This document shows positions 1 to 11,160 of a stretch of DNA of 64,000 bases, in pieces. The translations under genes were made by a program, and so were the position numbers. Below the pieces are notes generated by a model. The model was not told the DNA's origin, ran no database searches, and saw nothing but the letters and a program-made list of their open reading frames with translations. The first letter of the stretch is position 1. Each line of letters starts with the position of its first letter. Source of the DNA: Setoptus koraiensis (Eukaryota > Arthropoda); the NCBI GenBank assembly GCA_048013815.1, contig CM106586.1, forward strand, positions 4,650,001 to 4,714,000, in the 5' to 3' direction.

Positions 1-3000
1 TATCGTTTGGCCAGTCTCGAATGCTTTACAAGCACCATCGGCCGAACATAAGGTAGGCAGGCCGTATTCGCGAGCAATCACTGCACCATGACTTATTATG
101 GCTCCGATCTCAGTAACGATACCTTTCAACATGGGAAAGTAAACTGACCAGGACACGTCTATACTATATGTGATTAAAATATCGTCTGGTTGTAAATCGT
201 CTATTTGTTCTATGCGCTGAATGACGCAAGCCCGGCCAGTAACCAGGCCGGAACATGATGTTATACCTGTGATATTCTTTGACTGACCACCAGGGGTGAT
301 AGCATCAGTTACATCATCTTTTCCATGAGTTGACTGTTGTTGTTGTTCACACAATACCGGATCTGTAACCTGTCTAACTATTTCAGCAAATTCCTCAAAT
401 TTCATATCGATCTTACTAAATTGTATCTTGTTTAGAGTTGACATTCGTTGCATTCTCCTTCTTGCTTTATAAATTAGTCTTGATGCTGGAACTGTTCCCT
501 TGATTAATTGCTCTATTTCATCGAAGCGCATATGAAATATTAAATCAACACTGGGCAACTTGCCAACTAAACACAATTGTTTGGCCAGTTGTCTAAACAT
601 CATCCTATATCTGTGAATTGTGAGTATAACATACGATTTAGATTTCTCTCGACGTATAACAGCATTACGAGCTCTTGGCAAGACGTAATTGGAAAGAACT
701 GAACGATTTTTGACCACTTTGCTCAATATACTATTGACAAGTTGCTCTTCTGATTGTGCACCTTCGGCATTGTTGTTCTCTTGATCTGAATTCTGACTAG
801 CACCGGTATCTTCATTACTACTAGAAGTCTTTTGTCTCGTGCTGTCACTATGTTTCACTCTCACACAAATAGATTTTACTATGTAAGAAGGGTCGTCGCT
901 CCATGAAAGAGAGCCAAGATCAAATTCTTTGTAAGAGCGATGTCCATTCTTAGACATAAACTCTGAGAATAATTGACTGCACTCATGGGTGGTTGTAGTC
1001 AAATAATTGTATGCCTCTTTATCATTAAATGATTTGAATTCCTCTAAAGATTCGCTGTTTTCAACAATAGATCCCACAATAGAGCTTAATAACCCAGCAA
1101 CATCTGAACTCTCAGACTTGCATGCTTTTTTCATCAAACAACTAAAATCGGTAACATTTTCCTCGGAATACATTTCGATAGGTACTTGACGTTCCGACAT
1201 CATCTTCAACATGATAGAATTCATGAATATGCTGACCAAAGTGCAACGGATATGATCAGACCAAGCAGAAAATAACATATCCGTTTTGTAAACAAGTAAA
1301 TTGAACAGGCTCTCGATTTGATCCTGGTGATCTTGATTGTCCTCGTCAACTTGAGTTGCTGATGAGGCCTTAGTTTTTTGATATGACTGCATGATCGGGG
1401 ATTGTGTTAGCTCATCCTTCTTGAATTCTTCCGAAACAATTGATGACGACTCTAGTTCATCGACAAATTTGCATAACTGATTAGTATCTTTAAATAATTC
1501 GCCCATAATTTTGTTGTTCTTATGTTTCGTGTGCCACTGTAGTGGGCCAGTTATGAGCTCCAGCGTAATTAATTTCGTCCAATGTATATTTGGTCTTTTA
1601 AACAATGGACTTGAGCGTTCTTTACACATTCTAAGCAGTTCTTCATCGTGAACTTCACTGTAACCAACAAATACCTGCCATGGGCCACGCTCACCTGGCA
1701 TATCGTAGGATAGCGAGTCTGTATAGGTTCTACAAAGCGTCACAACATTGGCGTAATTTGAAAAGCCCATCGTTGTACACGGTATGGCAGTGTGGTTGGC
1801 TTCGAAGGGTTTTAGGGAACCTCTTACTATGTTGGTCATTCCAATAAAGTAGCTTATTCCCAGTGTTGAGATCGAGTCAGGGAAGACCTCGCCCACATTG
1901 GCTCGAGACAGAAGCTCTTTGGGACTGCAAAGGCCAGAATCGCATTCATGATCTATCTCATAGTTGTCTAACTTGACCAAATTCGTCAATGGTCTCGATT
2001 GTAACAGGTAGATCTTCGTCAACAATTTGTTTTTCTTCTTTTTGGCTGCACTTTTCTTTGTGTTCTTCGCTTCTGTTGGCTCCTCTTTTTTCTCCGTATC
2101 AGAAGACGAAGAGGAGGACGATGATGATGATGACGATGAATCTTTTGTTATTGATTTATCAATCATTACTAAACCCCATTCTATTTCTCTATCTTGATTG
2201 ACGTCATTCTTGTTCTTGAGCCACAGGAATATTCTGGCTAAATTTTCTATTTGTTCATCATTTAAACAACAAGATTTACTCCTAGTTTCATCCTCTATCG
2301 CCAAACATCTTGTGTAGCCATTTTCTAGTTCGTGTTCGTTGTTTTTAACACCAGTCAATGATGTTTTTTTGGACACTTCCGCACTGTCGCTCGTTGTTGC
2401 TCTAATCGGACCAGCCGACGATCCCGCGATATGATGATGGTGATGATAATCAGACGCCTTGATTTCGACGCACTTGTTGCCTATTATCTTCTCTATGTTA
2501 ACAACCGTTTGCTCATTGCTCTTGTCCACAAGTGACACTCTACCATCGGTTTGTCGCACCTTAACCTTGACTCTTATTGTGTCCGGCTGACAATCGCCGA
2601 TGGTACCCACAACACTCTCGCCAAGTCCATAATTGGCTGTTATAACTAATTGTCTTGGATCGCCGCTGATGGGATCGCAAGTCGTGGCCACACCGGCCAC
2701 GTCGCAATCAATCAATTGTTGTATAACTACCGCCATTGGAGTGTTCACCGGTAAACCATTTTGGATTTTGTAAGTCACTGCTGTTACATCGAATTGGGAT
2801 GCCCAACACTGTATGATCGATTTGTATATTTGATCGAGTGTTCGCAGGCCCAAAATGGTCCTCATTTGACCCGCGCACGATGTCTCAACACTGTCCTCGC
2901 CCACCGCCGACGATCGGCAAGCATACAAATGCTCGCTAAAGCAACTAGGCCCAAAACAGCTAATCAGTCTACTTCGTATGGTGTCCATTATAATCCAGGG

Positions 3001-5257
3001 CAAACTGGACTTGGTTATTTTTTGTTTTGTTTCCAAGCATTTCTCTTGCATAATGGACTGTCTTTGTGCAATATCGAGAAAATCCTTAGAATATCTATTG
3101 TGTACGCCACTTTTAACGGCGAGAATTTTGCTTGTTTTATCCAGATTTATGATGGCCTCTCTCACTAGTGGGTCACTTCGAAGCCACAGTCTGTAAGCTT
3201 CCGTGGTGACAATAACACCGTTTGGTACATCAAATGGCACTTCATTATCATTGCCAAACGACACATGATCATTGGACAGATTGAAAGCAAGATTGGCCAA
3301 TTGTATAAGCGAGTTGCCCTTGCCGCCACACAATTGTTCGTCCGCCAATCCGTTTGACAACAATTGTAAATCTATTTTAAGATTGTGACCACCATTCGTT
3401 GATTGATTATATACTGCTGACTTGGATGGATCGATTATCATGGCCAACAATCTCTTTTGCACCTCAAAACTAGTCTTGTGTTGTTCCTCCAATACGACCA
3501 TCGCGTAACCACTAAAGCCATTTATCTCTATGGGAATGGGTTGATTGTGCTGATGATGTCGATTTGTTTTCAGCCTGATTTTGTATTCTTTTTTCTTGAA
3601 TGCCGTCACCACTAGTTGTATGCTATCAGTGAAATTCAAGAAGCTATTGTATTCACCAATTTGTACACTTTCACCAGATTCAACTGTTCTGATGAAAAAT
3701 TTACTTATTGGACTGCAATAGTCAAAACCGCTGTGACAATATCCATAGACAATATTTTTATAGATTAAATTCCTCACCAATTCTACAATGTGACCGCAAT
3801 CGGCATAGCACAATAATCTTTCATACTTTCCACCATAACGACAACTATCCTGGTCGTTGTTGGCATTAAACAAATAACTGTAATTGGTCAATGTTGATTG
3901 ACCAATCATTGGACTGCTGTGCTGATCAAAAACACTATCCTTTTTCATTGGCACCAATGGGCCGCCCAAATTTGCGATGACAAATTGATCCATTAAGACA
4001 CTGGACATCCGTTTGTAGGCCTTGTTGCCTTTAACGCCCCACAAATGATAGTCGTTTCGTAGACACGACGACCCAGAGGAACTATTACTATTATCGGAGA
4101 TCTCTATTGTTCCCTGAACCATGCAAGGTTGATCGATTCTGTCCTCCAATATTCTATCTAGAGCCTCTTTAATTTCAAACTCTAGACCATCGTCTGGCGA
4201 AGCAATAATTGCTGTGTGCGATGTCACATTATGATTTTTGTTTTTAGAAGAATTGCCAGCCACTACGGGTGATGAGCCCGAGCTGGCTAGCGGAGTCAAA
4301 ACAGCGGGCGAAACAGTGGAATATTCCATGCCGTATGTTTTTTCAATTGTTAGATCGTGCATTAATTTATCTGGTTCCATTCTGTAGGAAAAATCAAACA
4401 CATCGGCGCACGGATGTGTGGAAAATCGCATTTTGACAAACACCAGCTCGTCGTCGTTGTCGCCATGATACACTGGTGCTGCTTGTTGGTCATCCGTTTT
4501 GGAACATTCTGGATTCGGACTTTTCACACCAGCGACTGGCGACAAACCCTGACCATCAATTGAGGTCCCTGGTGAAGAAGATGGCGAATTGTTTAATTTT
4601 TTGCACCGCATAAAACCATTCAGACGTAATCTGGCAAATCTAAACGGGTAAACAACTTCGTAACTGACAGCGCCGATGTTGTATTTGAGTTCTTGATCAC
4701 TCAGTCGCATTTGTTCATCCACGAATATCGCCTCATCTTCGTATGATAACTCAACATTGTTAGTGGGATCTCTAAAGTCTAGACAGACCTTCAAATGGTA
4801 GTGCGACGATGTCTTTTGGCTTGAGTCGATTTGTCGAAATGTTGTATCCGGTAGTAAGGTCTGTTCCTGATTGTCAATAAAGTTGGTCTTTGTCAATGAG
4901 AACGCAATCGACTGACCTAAGGCGCCGAAGGCATGAATAGTGACACAATTGTCGTTCTCGTCGGACTGAAAAGAAGAGATGAGAGTGTTGGACAAGTGGA
5001 TGACCAAAAGATCAATTGAGAGAACTTGGTCACTTTGTTGACATAGATATTCTAGTTTACATTAGATCACTCACCAGCGCTAACCGCTCCAAATCGATTA
5101 TTTTATCCTCGGGCAATATTCTCAATGATCTTGCATCTCTAACTTTGAAAGGTTTCTCTGGATAGTAGCGATTCTTGATTTCTTTACCTCTGGACTTGAC
5201 AATGCCTCGAATGGCAGCAAAATGTTTTAGTTTCGAGGCGTCTGATTGGCCTGGCAT
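1..5257 (-). CDS. Phosphoenolpyruvate synthase / rifampicin phosphotransferase-like giant protein (C-terminus cut by window edge)
   Basis: Two exons, 5075-5257 (ATG at 5257, 61 codons) and 4965 down to base 1. I checked every codon of the second exon: 1655 codons without a stop, still open at the edge. Visible parts: an N-terminal region of about 650 residues without a domain I can name; a PPDK-type ATP-grasp domain from about residue 740, with RSSAVGEDS near 744 and a VAGVATTCDPISGDP stretch; its closing strand YLLQSRPLT near 1049; and a C-terminal swivelling PEP-utiliser domain with GAIISHGAVIAREYG, whose His near 1687 is the expected phospho-carrier. In this family ATP splits to phosphorylate the His, which then passes the phosphate to pyruvate or another acceptor; the acceptor here is unknown. 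A Ser run and Lys-rich insert interrupts the end of the ATP domain just before YLLQSRP. Homologues annotated as PEP synthase or PigC-like occur in arthropods; a bacterial origin is an inference. Confidence 0.88.
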
Positions 5258-8190
5258 TGTCAAGGACTCCTGACGAACTACTCAGAAAATATTTGTATAT
5301 ATATACCGATCGAATATAACGAGATAGGAAATTATCACATATAGTTACAATATTGTTGTGATCCAACCAGCATAAACTGATTCCCATAGTCAACATAAAT
5401 CTTTCTGTGAGTCAGGTAAGACGCGTAGGCAAACAAGTGGCGAGAGAGGAGCATCATGCCGGTGTTAAAATTTGCCCAAGGAGGGGCTCTACAGTCAAAC
5501 TCAGGCCCCCATCCACACTATACAGTATAAGTGTATATGTGATGGTCTCTTTGCCTTACAAGTACGACAATAAGCAAAGCTCAAATAGAAAGCTAGCCAT
5601 CTACTTACAAAATTGGTGATAACCTCTGTATTTGCTTACCTGATTGTGTGATTGTGTATTGTATTGCAATTGTATCATATAGATTGCTTTGTGCAAAATA
5701 TATTGATGCAACTTATTTCAACTTAAGGTGTCTATTTTGATGGCAGTGTCACATCAGTTGATGTGTGTCGTTTATTATGCAAATATGGTCTCTGGTCTTC
5801 AATAGTAAACTTTGTTTATTGTTCTTATCTATATACTATAGTGACTTAACTAATTAACTTAGTCACACTGCAAGTTCACGCATACATGATTTGTTGATAA
5901 GCATAGAGATTGAAAATTACTAATAATACTAGTTTCAAATAGACGACTATAGTAGTCTGTTGTGTCCACACTGATCATATACCTATTGTATAGATTGTTT
6001 GGCTAATACTGATGATGATTAAACTTTACAGAGTCACAAGTTAACTTGAATGACTATATAATGTGTGGAGGGTGCTCGAAACGACCATTGTCACATTGTT
6101 GTCGTGCGCGATGGACATCAGTGCACACAAATTGCACTTCCTAATTAAACATCAATCAATTAATATTATTACCTAAATGAAAGTTTTTCCTCAACAAACA
6201 TATGATATGACGAGCTTCCGTTTTCTAACAAATAAGTGATGATGGTGTTGCAGAATTTGTTTTTATGTATGTCTGTGTTTGATTTCCCTCGCTTCTCTAA
6301 AATGATCAAGATGTTGAAAATTATTACATATTGCTTACAGCTTTCAGCATATTAAATCGAATTAACTATTTGAGCGATATCCCGCGGCAAACGAAAGGCA
6401 ACTATGCGAGCATGCCTGTAACAATAACAATTGACCTCATTGAACGATAGGTACAACACTAAATCTGACAAAATCTTCATTTAATTTACCCATAGATCAG
6501 GCAGGCAAACTCATCAATGCTCATCCAACAGACAACTGATAGATACTTTATCGCATCATTGAATCTTTCAAGTAAACAATTTGTTTAGTTGCTCCTAATT
6601 TCATTCACCGACACCAGCAATATGGCTGTTTTTCATCGATAGCACCACCGCCACCATAGCCAATGATATCCTCATTGAGTACTATCATCAGATCACTATA
6701 TATAAATATAAATATATATATATTTAATCTGAAGCTTTCTCCTTGATCAGATAGGCCGGCATAAATCTAGTCACGTTTCTACTACCAATGACGCTAACTA
6801 TTACCATTATAACAATCATTATTATTATTATTATTAATATTAGTATTACTGTTTTCAGCATTTCTATCTGGGCTGGCAAAAGTGATCATGATGGCGATAT
6901 AGATATTGTCATTAGTAACTTTTGATGCGATCGAATGATACGTTAACTATATCTTAAGATTGCATTCGCGGATGCTTATAATCAACGCTTGCGAGCACAA
7001 TTCGCTAGTTGTGTATGTCTAAAATATAGAAAAATAATTGCTTTATTTCTGGTTGATTGTGATTTAGGTCTTTGTTGATCAAATGGTCTGTTTCTCATCA
7101 TGCACTCCAACTAGCGAGCATTATTTGATATTATTTAGGCGCTCTTGAAAACAATGGTCGCTATCCGATCATTTTCAATGTATTTATGCTGCGTTATGTC
7201 GCATTAGTAATTGGTATTGTGCGATAATAGTTGTCAGCAAATAGCAACTACAACCAGGACACAATGACACTTTTGATTATGATAATAATGAGCAGTTAGT
7301 GAGGTTGGCAAAATATGCAATAATAATGATAATAATAGATAGATAAACGTCGAGACGAAACCAGACCAAACTACCACAAAAACCACATTCATTTGGAGAT
7401 CATCGACATTTCGAGAGAGAGTTGTCCAAATACTGCTGTTGTAGCTTGCATTATTATAACGCTCAATTTGGGTTCTTATCAATACTATTATGATCACTGT
7501 GTGGTTATTACTATTATCATCATCTAGTCAAACTGAACTCGTCATCGCTCGATAGTGTCGAGAGACATAGCGACAAATAGCGACAAATGCATGACGGCAA
7601 ATGACTGGCACTAGTTGCCTAAACACACCCATACAAATAATAATAGGAGATGTCTCTCTGTCTCAAAAATAGCCATCTGCAGCAATCATTGTTGAACAAG
7701 ATACACAAATAGTCTAGTTAGAGAGTAACATTTGAATTGTGCCATCGCAACAATCAACAATATAATAATAAATATCATTATTATTGTTGTTGCTATATAG
7801 CCAGACATTTCAGCACATATTATATCAAATCAAATCGAAACATCCAAGGGAGGTTCATACAAGGGAGGCTACCTCCCTACCCTCTCCTACCATTGATCCT
7901 ATTTCATTATTATTAAATTTTTGTATTTTAAATGACTCAATTAATCATAATAAGAAGGAATAACTCAAATAACGCCAAACTCATATTGTAGTTTGAATTA
8001 TCCAACAATTTTTCAAATTATCCATTTATTGCGAGATACAAACACACAAATTTGGATAGAAATTCAGATTGATTAATTATAGGTGTATTAACATGATCTA
8101 ATAACTTCTAAACAGAAACACCATCGAAGTGCATTCTTTTATCAAGACCTGGGCCCTCAACAAACTACTAAATCAGTGTTGTGTTGTGAC
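5258..8190. other. AT-rich intergenic region, no gene seen
   Basis: Roughly 2.9 kb between two divergent genes, so it should hold both promoters and 5' UTRs. Only short chance ORFs occur. Short AT runs (6698-6724, 6812-6842) and scattered TAA/ATT trinucleotide repeats are present. A plus-strand donor-like CAG|GTAAGA stands at 5411-5419, but I could attach no exon to it. Confidence 0.6.
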
Positions 8191-9837
8191 ATGTCTAATA
8201 TCGTTTGTGCGAATAGGAGGATGAAACCTAGCGAAACAATTGTTGCCAGGAAACATGTTGAGCTTTCATTGGAGCTCAAGAAAAAACTTATACAAGAACA
8301 CGAGCATGGGGTACCATTTGCACTATTGGGCAAAAAGTATCACATAGCCACTTCGACGGCGGCAAATATTTGGCGCAAAAAAGAGTTCTTTCTTAGATCA
8401 AAAATGTCTGGCTCACGGAAGCGCTGCAATGATCGTAGTAAGTACAAATTAGTCAATCAAGTAACAGCGATATTTGTTAGGAATATGCTTCAGACAGATC
8501 ATAAAATTGACGGCGAAGTGATAAAACGTTTCGCCAGGACAGCTGCATCTCAGTGTAATTTTGGTGATTTTCATGGCAGCAATGGGTGGCTAGATTCATT
8601 TAAGAAAAGAGAAAATGTTAGATGGGTGAAGCGACGCAATCAAAAAAACCCAACAACTGCCAATAATAGTAATATTAATTCTAATAGTAACGATAACAAT
8701 AATAATATCGAGCCTGTTGGTCTAGACAATAACTCAATTTTGGGCGATAGATGTGTTCGCATGGGTGATATAATTAAGTCCAAGTTGGGCCTCCCATTTG
8801 ATATAGCCCAATTGACTGGAGATAGGCAAGATATCACCAATAATAATAATAATATCAACAATAGCAATGGCCATCATGAAACATCAAATGGTGATAGTAT
8901 AATTGATGAATGGTTTTTAGGCATACCATTGTTATGTAGGATTTTTCAAGAGAAACAACAAGATAACAAAACCAATAACAACAACAATAATAATATTAAT
9001 AATAGCAACAGTAGTATTAGTAATAACGATGATTATAATAATGACGTCATTATTGGTGGTAACAATATCAATATTACTAATCATGGTGATGATGTAGACG
9101 CAACAAACTTGGATCTTCGCTCAATAATATTGGACAATGACGAGACATTGTCAAAAGGAAATCTTTTCAATTATGAAACAAATAGTAATCTTGCTGATAA
9201 GATTGATGAATATTGTCAGTCGATCAAGAAGGAGGAAAATGAATTAATCTTGTTGGCCTCACAGGAATTGGAGCAAAATTCTGCAGCATTAACAGGTAAT
9301 TATGCATTAGGCGATCAAAGGGATTTCAATTTAATTCAACTGGATCATAACAACGATTGTAATAATTGGCTCTCATCAGACGAAGCCAACCAGTATCAAG
9401 AAAATAATAACCTACCTGCTATGTATACAAATTTCGATGGTGTTTGCTCTTACAATGAAGAGGAAATCCATCAACAGGGTGACAATGGGCAAATTTGTGA
9501 TAATTGCTCCTATATTGAGGATCATCATCAGCAAGACAGAGAGATTTGTGACACTTGCGCGTACAACGAAGAACATCATCAACAGGAAATGTGTGACAAT
9601 TCTCTAATTGAGGAAATATTATCAGAAAATAACACTGATAATACCGATAGTTTTCTAGATAACAACAATGACTTTAATTATGAAGATGAAATCCCGTTAG
9701 ATAGATTCACTGTAATGAGATCAATGGTAACACTGTTACGCTACGCCAACAGGTACAACCCTTGCATAATGAATTTGTTGATGAGAGTCAAACGATCCAT
9801 CGACCGTGATTTAGACAACAACATGGAACCTTTGTAA
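8191..9837 (+). CDS. CENP-B/pogo-type DNA-binding protein with Asn-rich tail
   Basis: Single-exon ORF of 548 residues from the ATG at 8191. Residues about 22-75 resemble the psq-like N-terminal helix-turn-helix of CENP-B/Tigger proteins (ELKKKLIQEHE... ATSTAANIWRKK). Residues about 85-155 resemble the second, Tc5/CENP-B helix-turn-helix, ending in the typical SNGWLDSFKKRENV. The DDE transposase domain that follows in Tigger/pogo elements is absent; in its place are long Asn runs and acidic stretches. Near residues 415-475 a unit of about 15-17 residues recurs (CSYNEEEIHQQ, CDNCSYIEDHHQQ, CDTCAYNEEHHQQ), two copies carrying CxxC. The last 45 residues are ordered-looking and basic. I infer a domesticated, transposase-derived nuclear DNA-binding protein; its target and role are unknown. 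An ATTAAA poly(A)-like hexamer follows near 9894. Confidence 0.8.
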   Translation: MSNIVCANRRMKPSETIVARKHVELSLELKKKLIQEHEHGVPFALLGKKYHIATSTAANIWRKKEFFLRSKMSGSRKRCNDRSKYKLVNQVTAIFVRNMLQTDHKIDGEVIKRFARTAASQCNFGDFHGSNGWLDSFKKRENVRWVKRRNQKNPTTANNSNINSNSNDNNNNIEPVGLDNNSILGDRCVRMGDIIKSKLGLPFDIAQLTGDRQDITNNNNNINNSNGHHETSNGDSIIDEWFLGIPLLCRIFQEKQQDNKTNNNNNNNINNSNSSISNNDDYNNDVIIGGNNINITNHGDDVDATNLDLRSIILDNDETLSKGNLFNYETNSNLADKIDEYCQSIKKEENELILLASQELEQNSAALTGNYALGDQRDFNLIQLDHNNDCNNWLSSDEANQYQENNNLPAMYTNFDGVCSYNEEEIHQQGDNGQICDNCSYIEDHHQQDREICDTCAYNEEHHQQEMCDNSLIEEILSENNTDNTDSFLDNNNDFNYEDEIPLDRFTVMRSMVTLLRYANRYNPCIMNLLMRVKRSIDRDLDNNMEPL

Positions 9838-10479
9838 TCTTTGATTGTACTTGCATGTCGTAAGGTTACTATGAGTTGAGTGTGTTAAGAAAAAATTAAA
9901 CAAAAGGCTCGCTACCTCAGCTCTTGGAATGTTTCAATTGATGCCTGTTGTCTGATTACATTTCTTCAACCATCTTTTCTCATCGGCGCCAATTTCTTCT
10001 TTCTAGTCCGCTGTTCTTTCCCGTAGCTATTTATGTTTCTCTTTTTTGAACAAGGCTCATGAGGAACCGATTCCGGTGATGGAGCGGAAATCATTCAGGG
10101 GACTCATTCTATCAGATATCCATTATACATATTATATCAATTGTCGCTATTACATTGGTGGACATTATATTCATGAATGGAAATTCCTTTTCTTTCTTTA
10201 GTTCTATTCACGCATGAATAGAGCGCTGACAATACACATGCATGTGCCGTTCCATTGGTGCACCAAATGTGCACCTTTTAACTACAACGCGCAGAATGAA
10301 TTCATTCGGCACAATTAATTTTCAATAACATACCATCTGATCGATGGTTACCACGAGTCACACCGACACTAGTCAGTTGGTGCATATTTTTTTACACTAT
10401 AGGATATATACTTACATCCCATATCATCCCATATTATCTGACTCATATTATTACCTACTCAGCTCATTATCTACCCGTC
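9838..10479. other. Intergenic: 3' UTR of the CENP-B-like gene and promoter region of TMEM199
   Basis: About 640 bases with no coding potential. The left end carries the likely poly(A) signal (ATTAAA near 9894); the right end just upstream of the TMEM199 ATG is T-rich and AT-rich, with no clear TATA element placed at a usual distance. Confidence 0.5.
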
Positions 10480-11142
10480 ATGATGAAGGATTCTAAGAGC
10501 AAAAATTCGGTTGGACAGAGGATAGATCCGACGGACGATCCTCGGGACTATTTATTCAAACTAACTGAGGATGTCCGCTCACAAGTAGACAGAATGCTTA
10601 AATCGAATAGATGTAATATTGATGAGGAATTGAAAGATAAGATTGATTCATTTCTCAAAGAAGATAACCTAAATTACGAATCTTTGAGTAGGTTGCATCA
10701 ATACATGCAACGTGCAGATCCCGATTACAACGAATACTTCTACCAATTCGAGTCACGATGTCAGTCTATACGGCCTCCACCAAGAGCTAACAAAGAATTA
10801 GAGAATAGGCTTAGATATCTCAAAAAAGTAGATTCCCAAAAGAATTACAACAATATGACTTCCATGTTTAATAATAACAATAACAATTACGAAGAAACGT
10901 CAACAGTTACTTCATCCCAAATGACCAAAGGCAGCCATATGGGTGAAATTAAACAATTGAGAGCAACAACTATTGCTGTAATTAACTCATTCCTAGTCTT
11001 CATATGTACATTTATATTTTGTTACAAGGCGGTTGAGTATTCAATGCATATTCCGCATATACCAACTCAAGTACTTTCTGGTTTAGCTGGTTCTACAATA
11101 GTGGCCATAGCAGAATTATATTTTCTGTTTCGGGTAGTATAG
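10480..11142 (+). CDS. TMEM199: TMEM199 / Vma12-like V-ATPase assembly factor
   Basis: 220-residue single-exon ORF; human TMEM199 is 208. The N-terminal two thirds is a charged, helical cytosolic domain (YESLSRLHQYMQRADPDY is a family-type motif). Two membrane segments follow, about residues 165-187 and 195-217, the second ending AIAELYFLFRVV as in Vma12-family proteins. Members sit in the ER membrane and assist assembly of the V-ATPase Vo sector, so this gene should affect organelle acidification. A short Asn run near residues 131-136 is a lineage quirk. The stop lies 18 bases from the stop of the convergent aralar-like gene. The first plus-strand AATAAA I see is at 11334-11339, inside an aralar intron, so the two transcripts probably overlap antisense. 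Confidence 0.86.
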   Translation: MMKDSKSKNSVGQRIDPTDDPRDYLFKLTEDVRSQVDRMLKSNRCNIDEELKDKIDSFLKEDNLNYESLSRLHQYMQRADPDYNEYFYQFESRCQSIRPPPRANKELENRLRYLKKVDSQKNYNNMTSMFNNNNNNYEETSTVTSSQMTKGSHMGEIKQLRATTIAVINSFLVFICTFIFCYKAVEYSMHIPHIPTQVLSGLAGSTIVAIAELYFLFRVV

Positions 11143-11160
11143 CTGGTCTATTATAAATTA

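Noticed and set aside
2761-3168. 135-codon plus-strand ORF and other plus-strand ORFs within 1-5000
   Set aside because: They lie opposite the continuous minus-strand PEP-synthase-like frame and show no family likeness.
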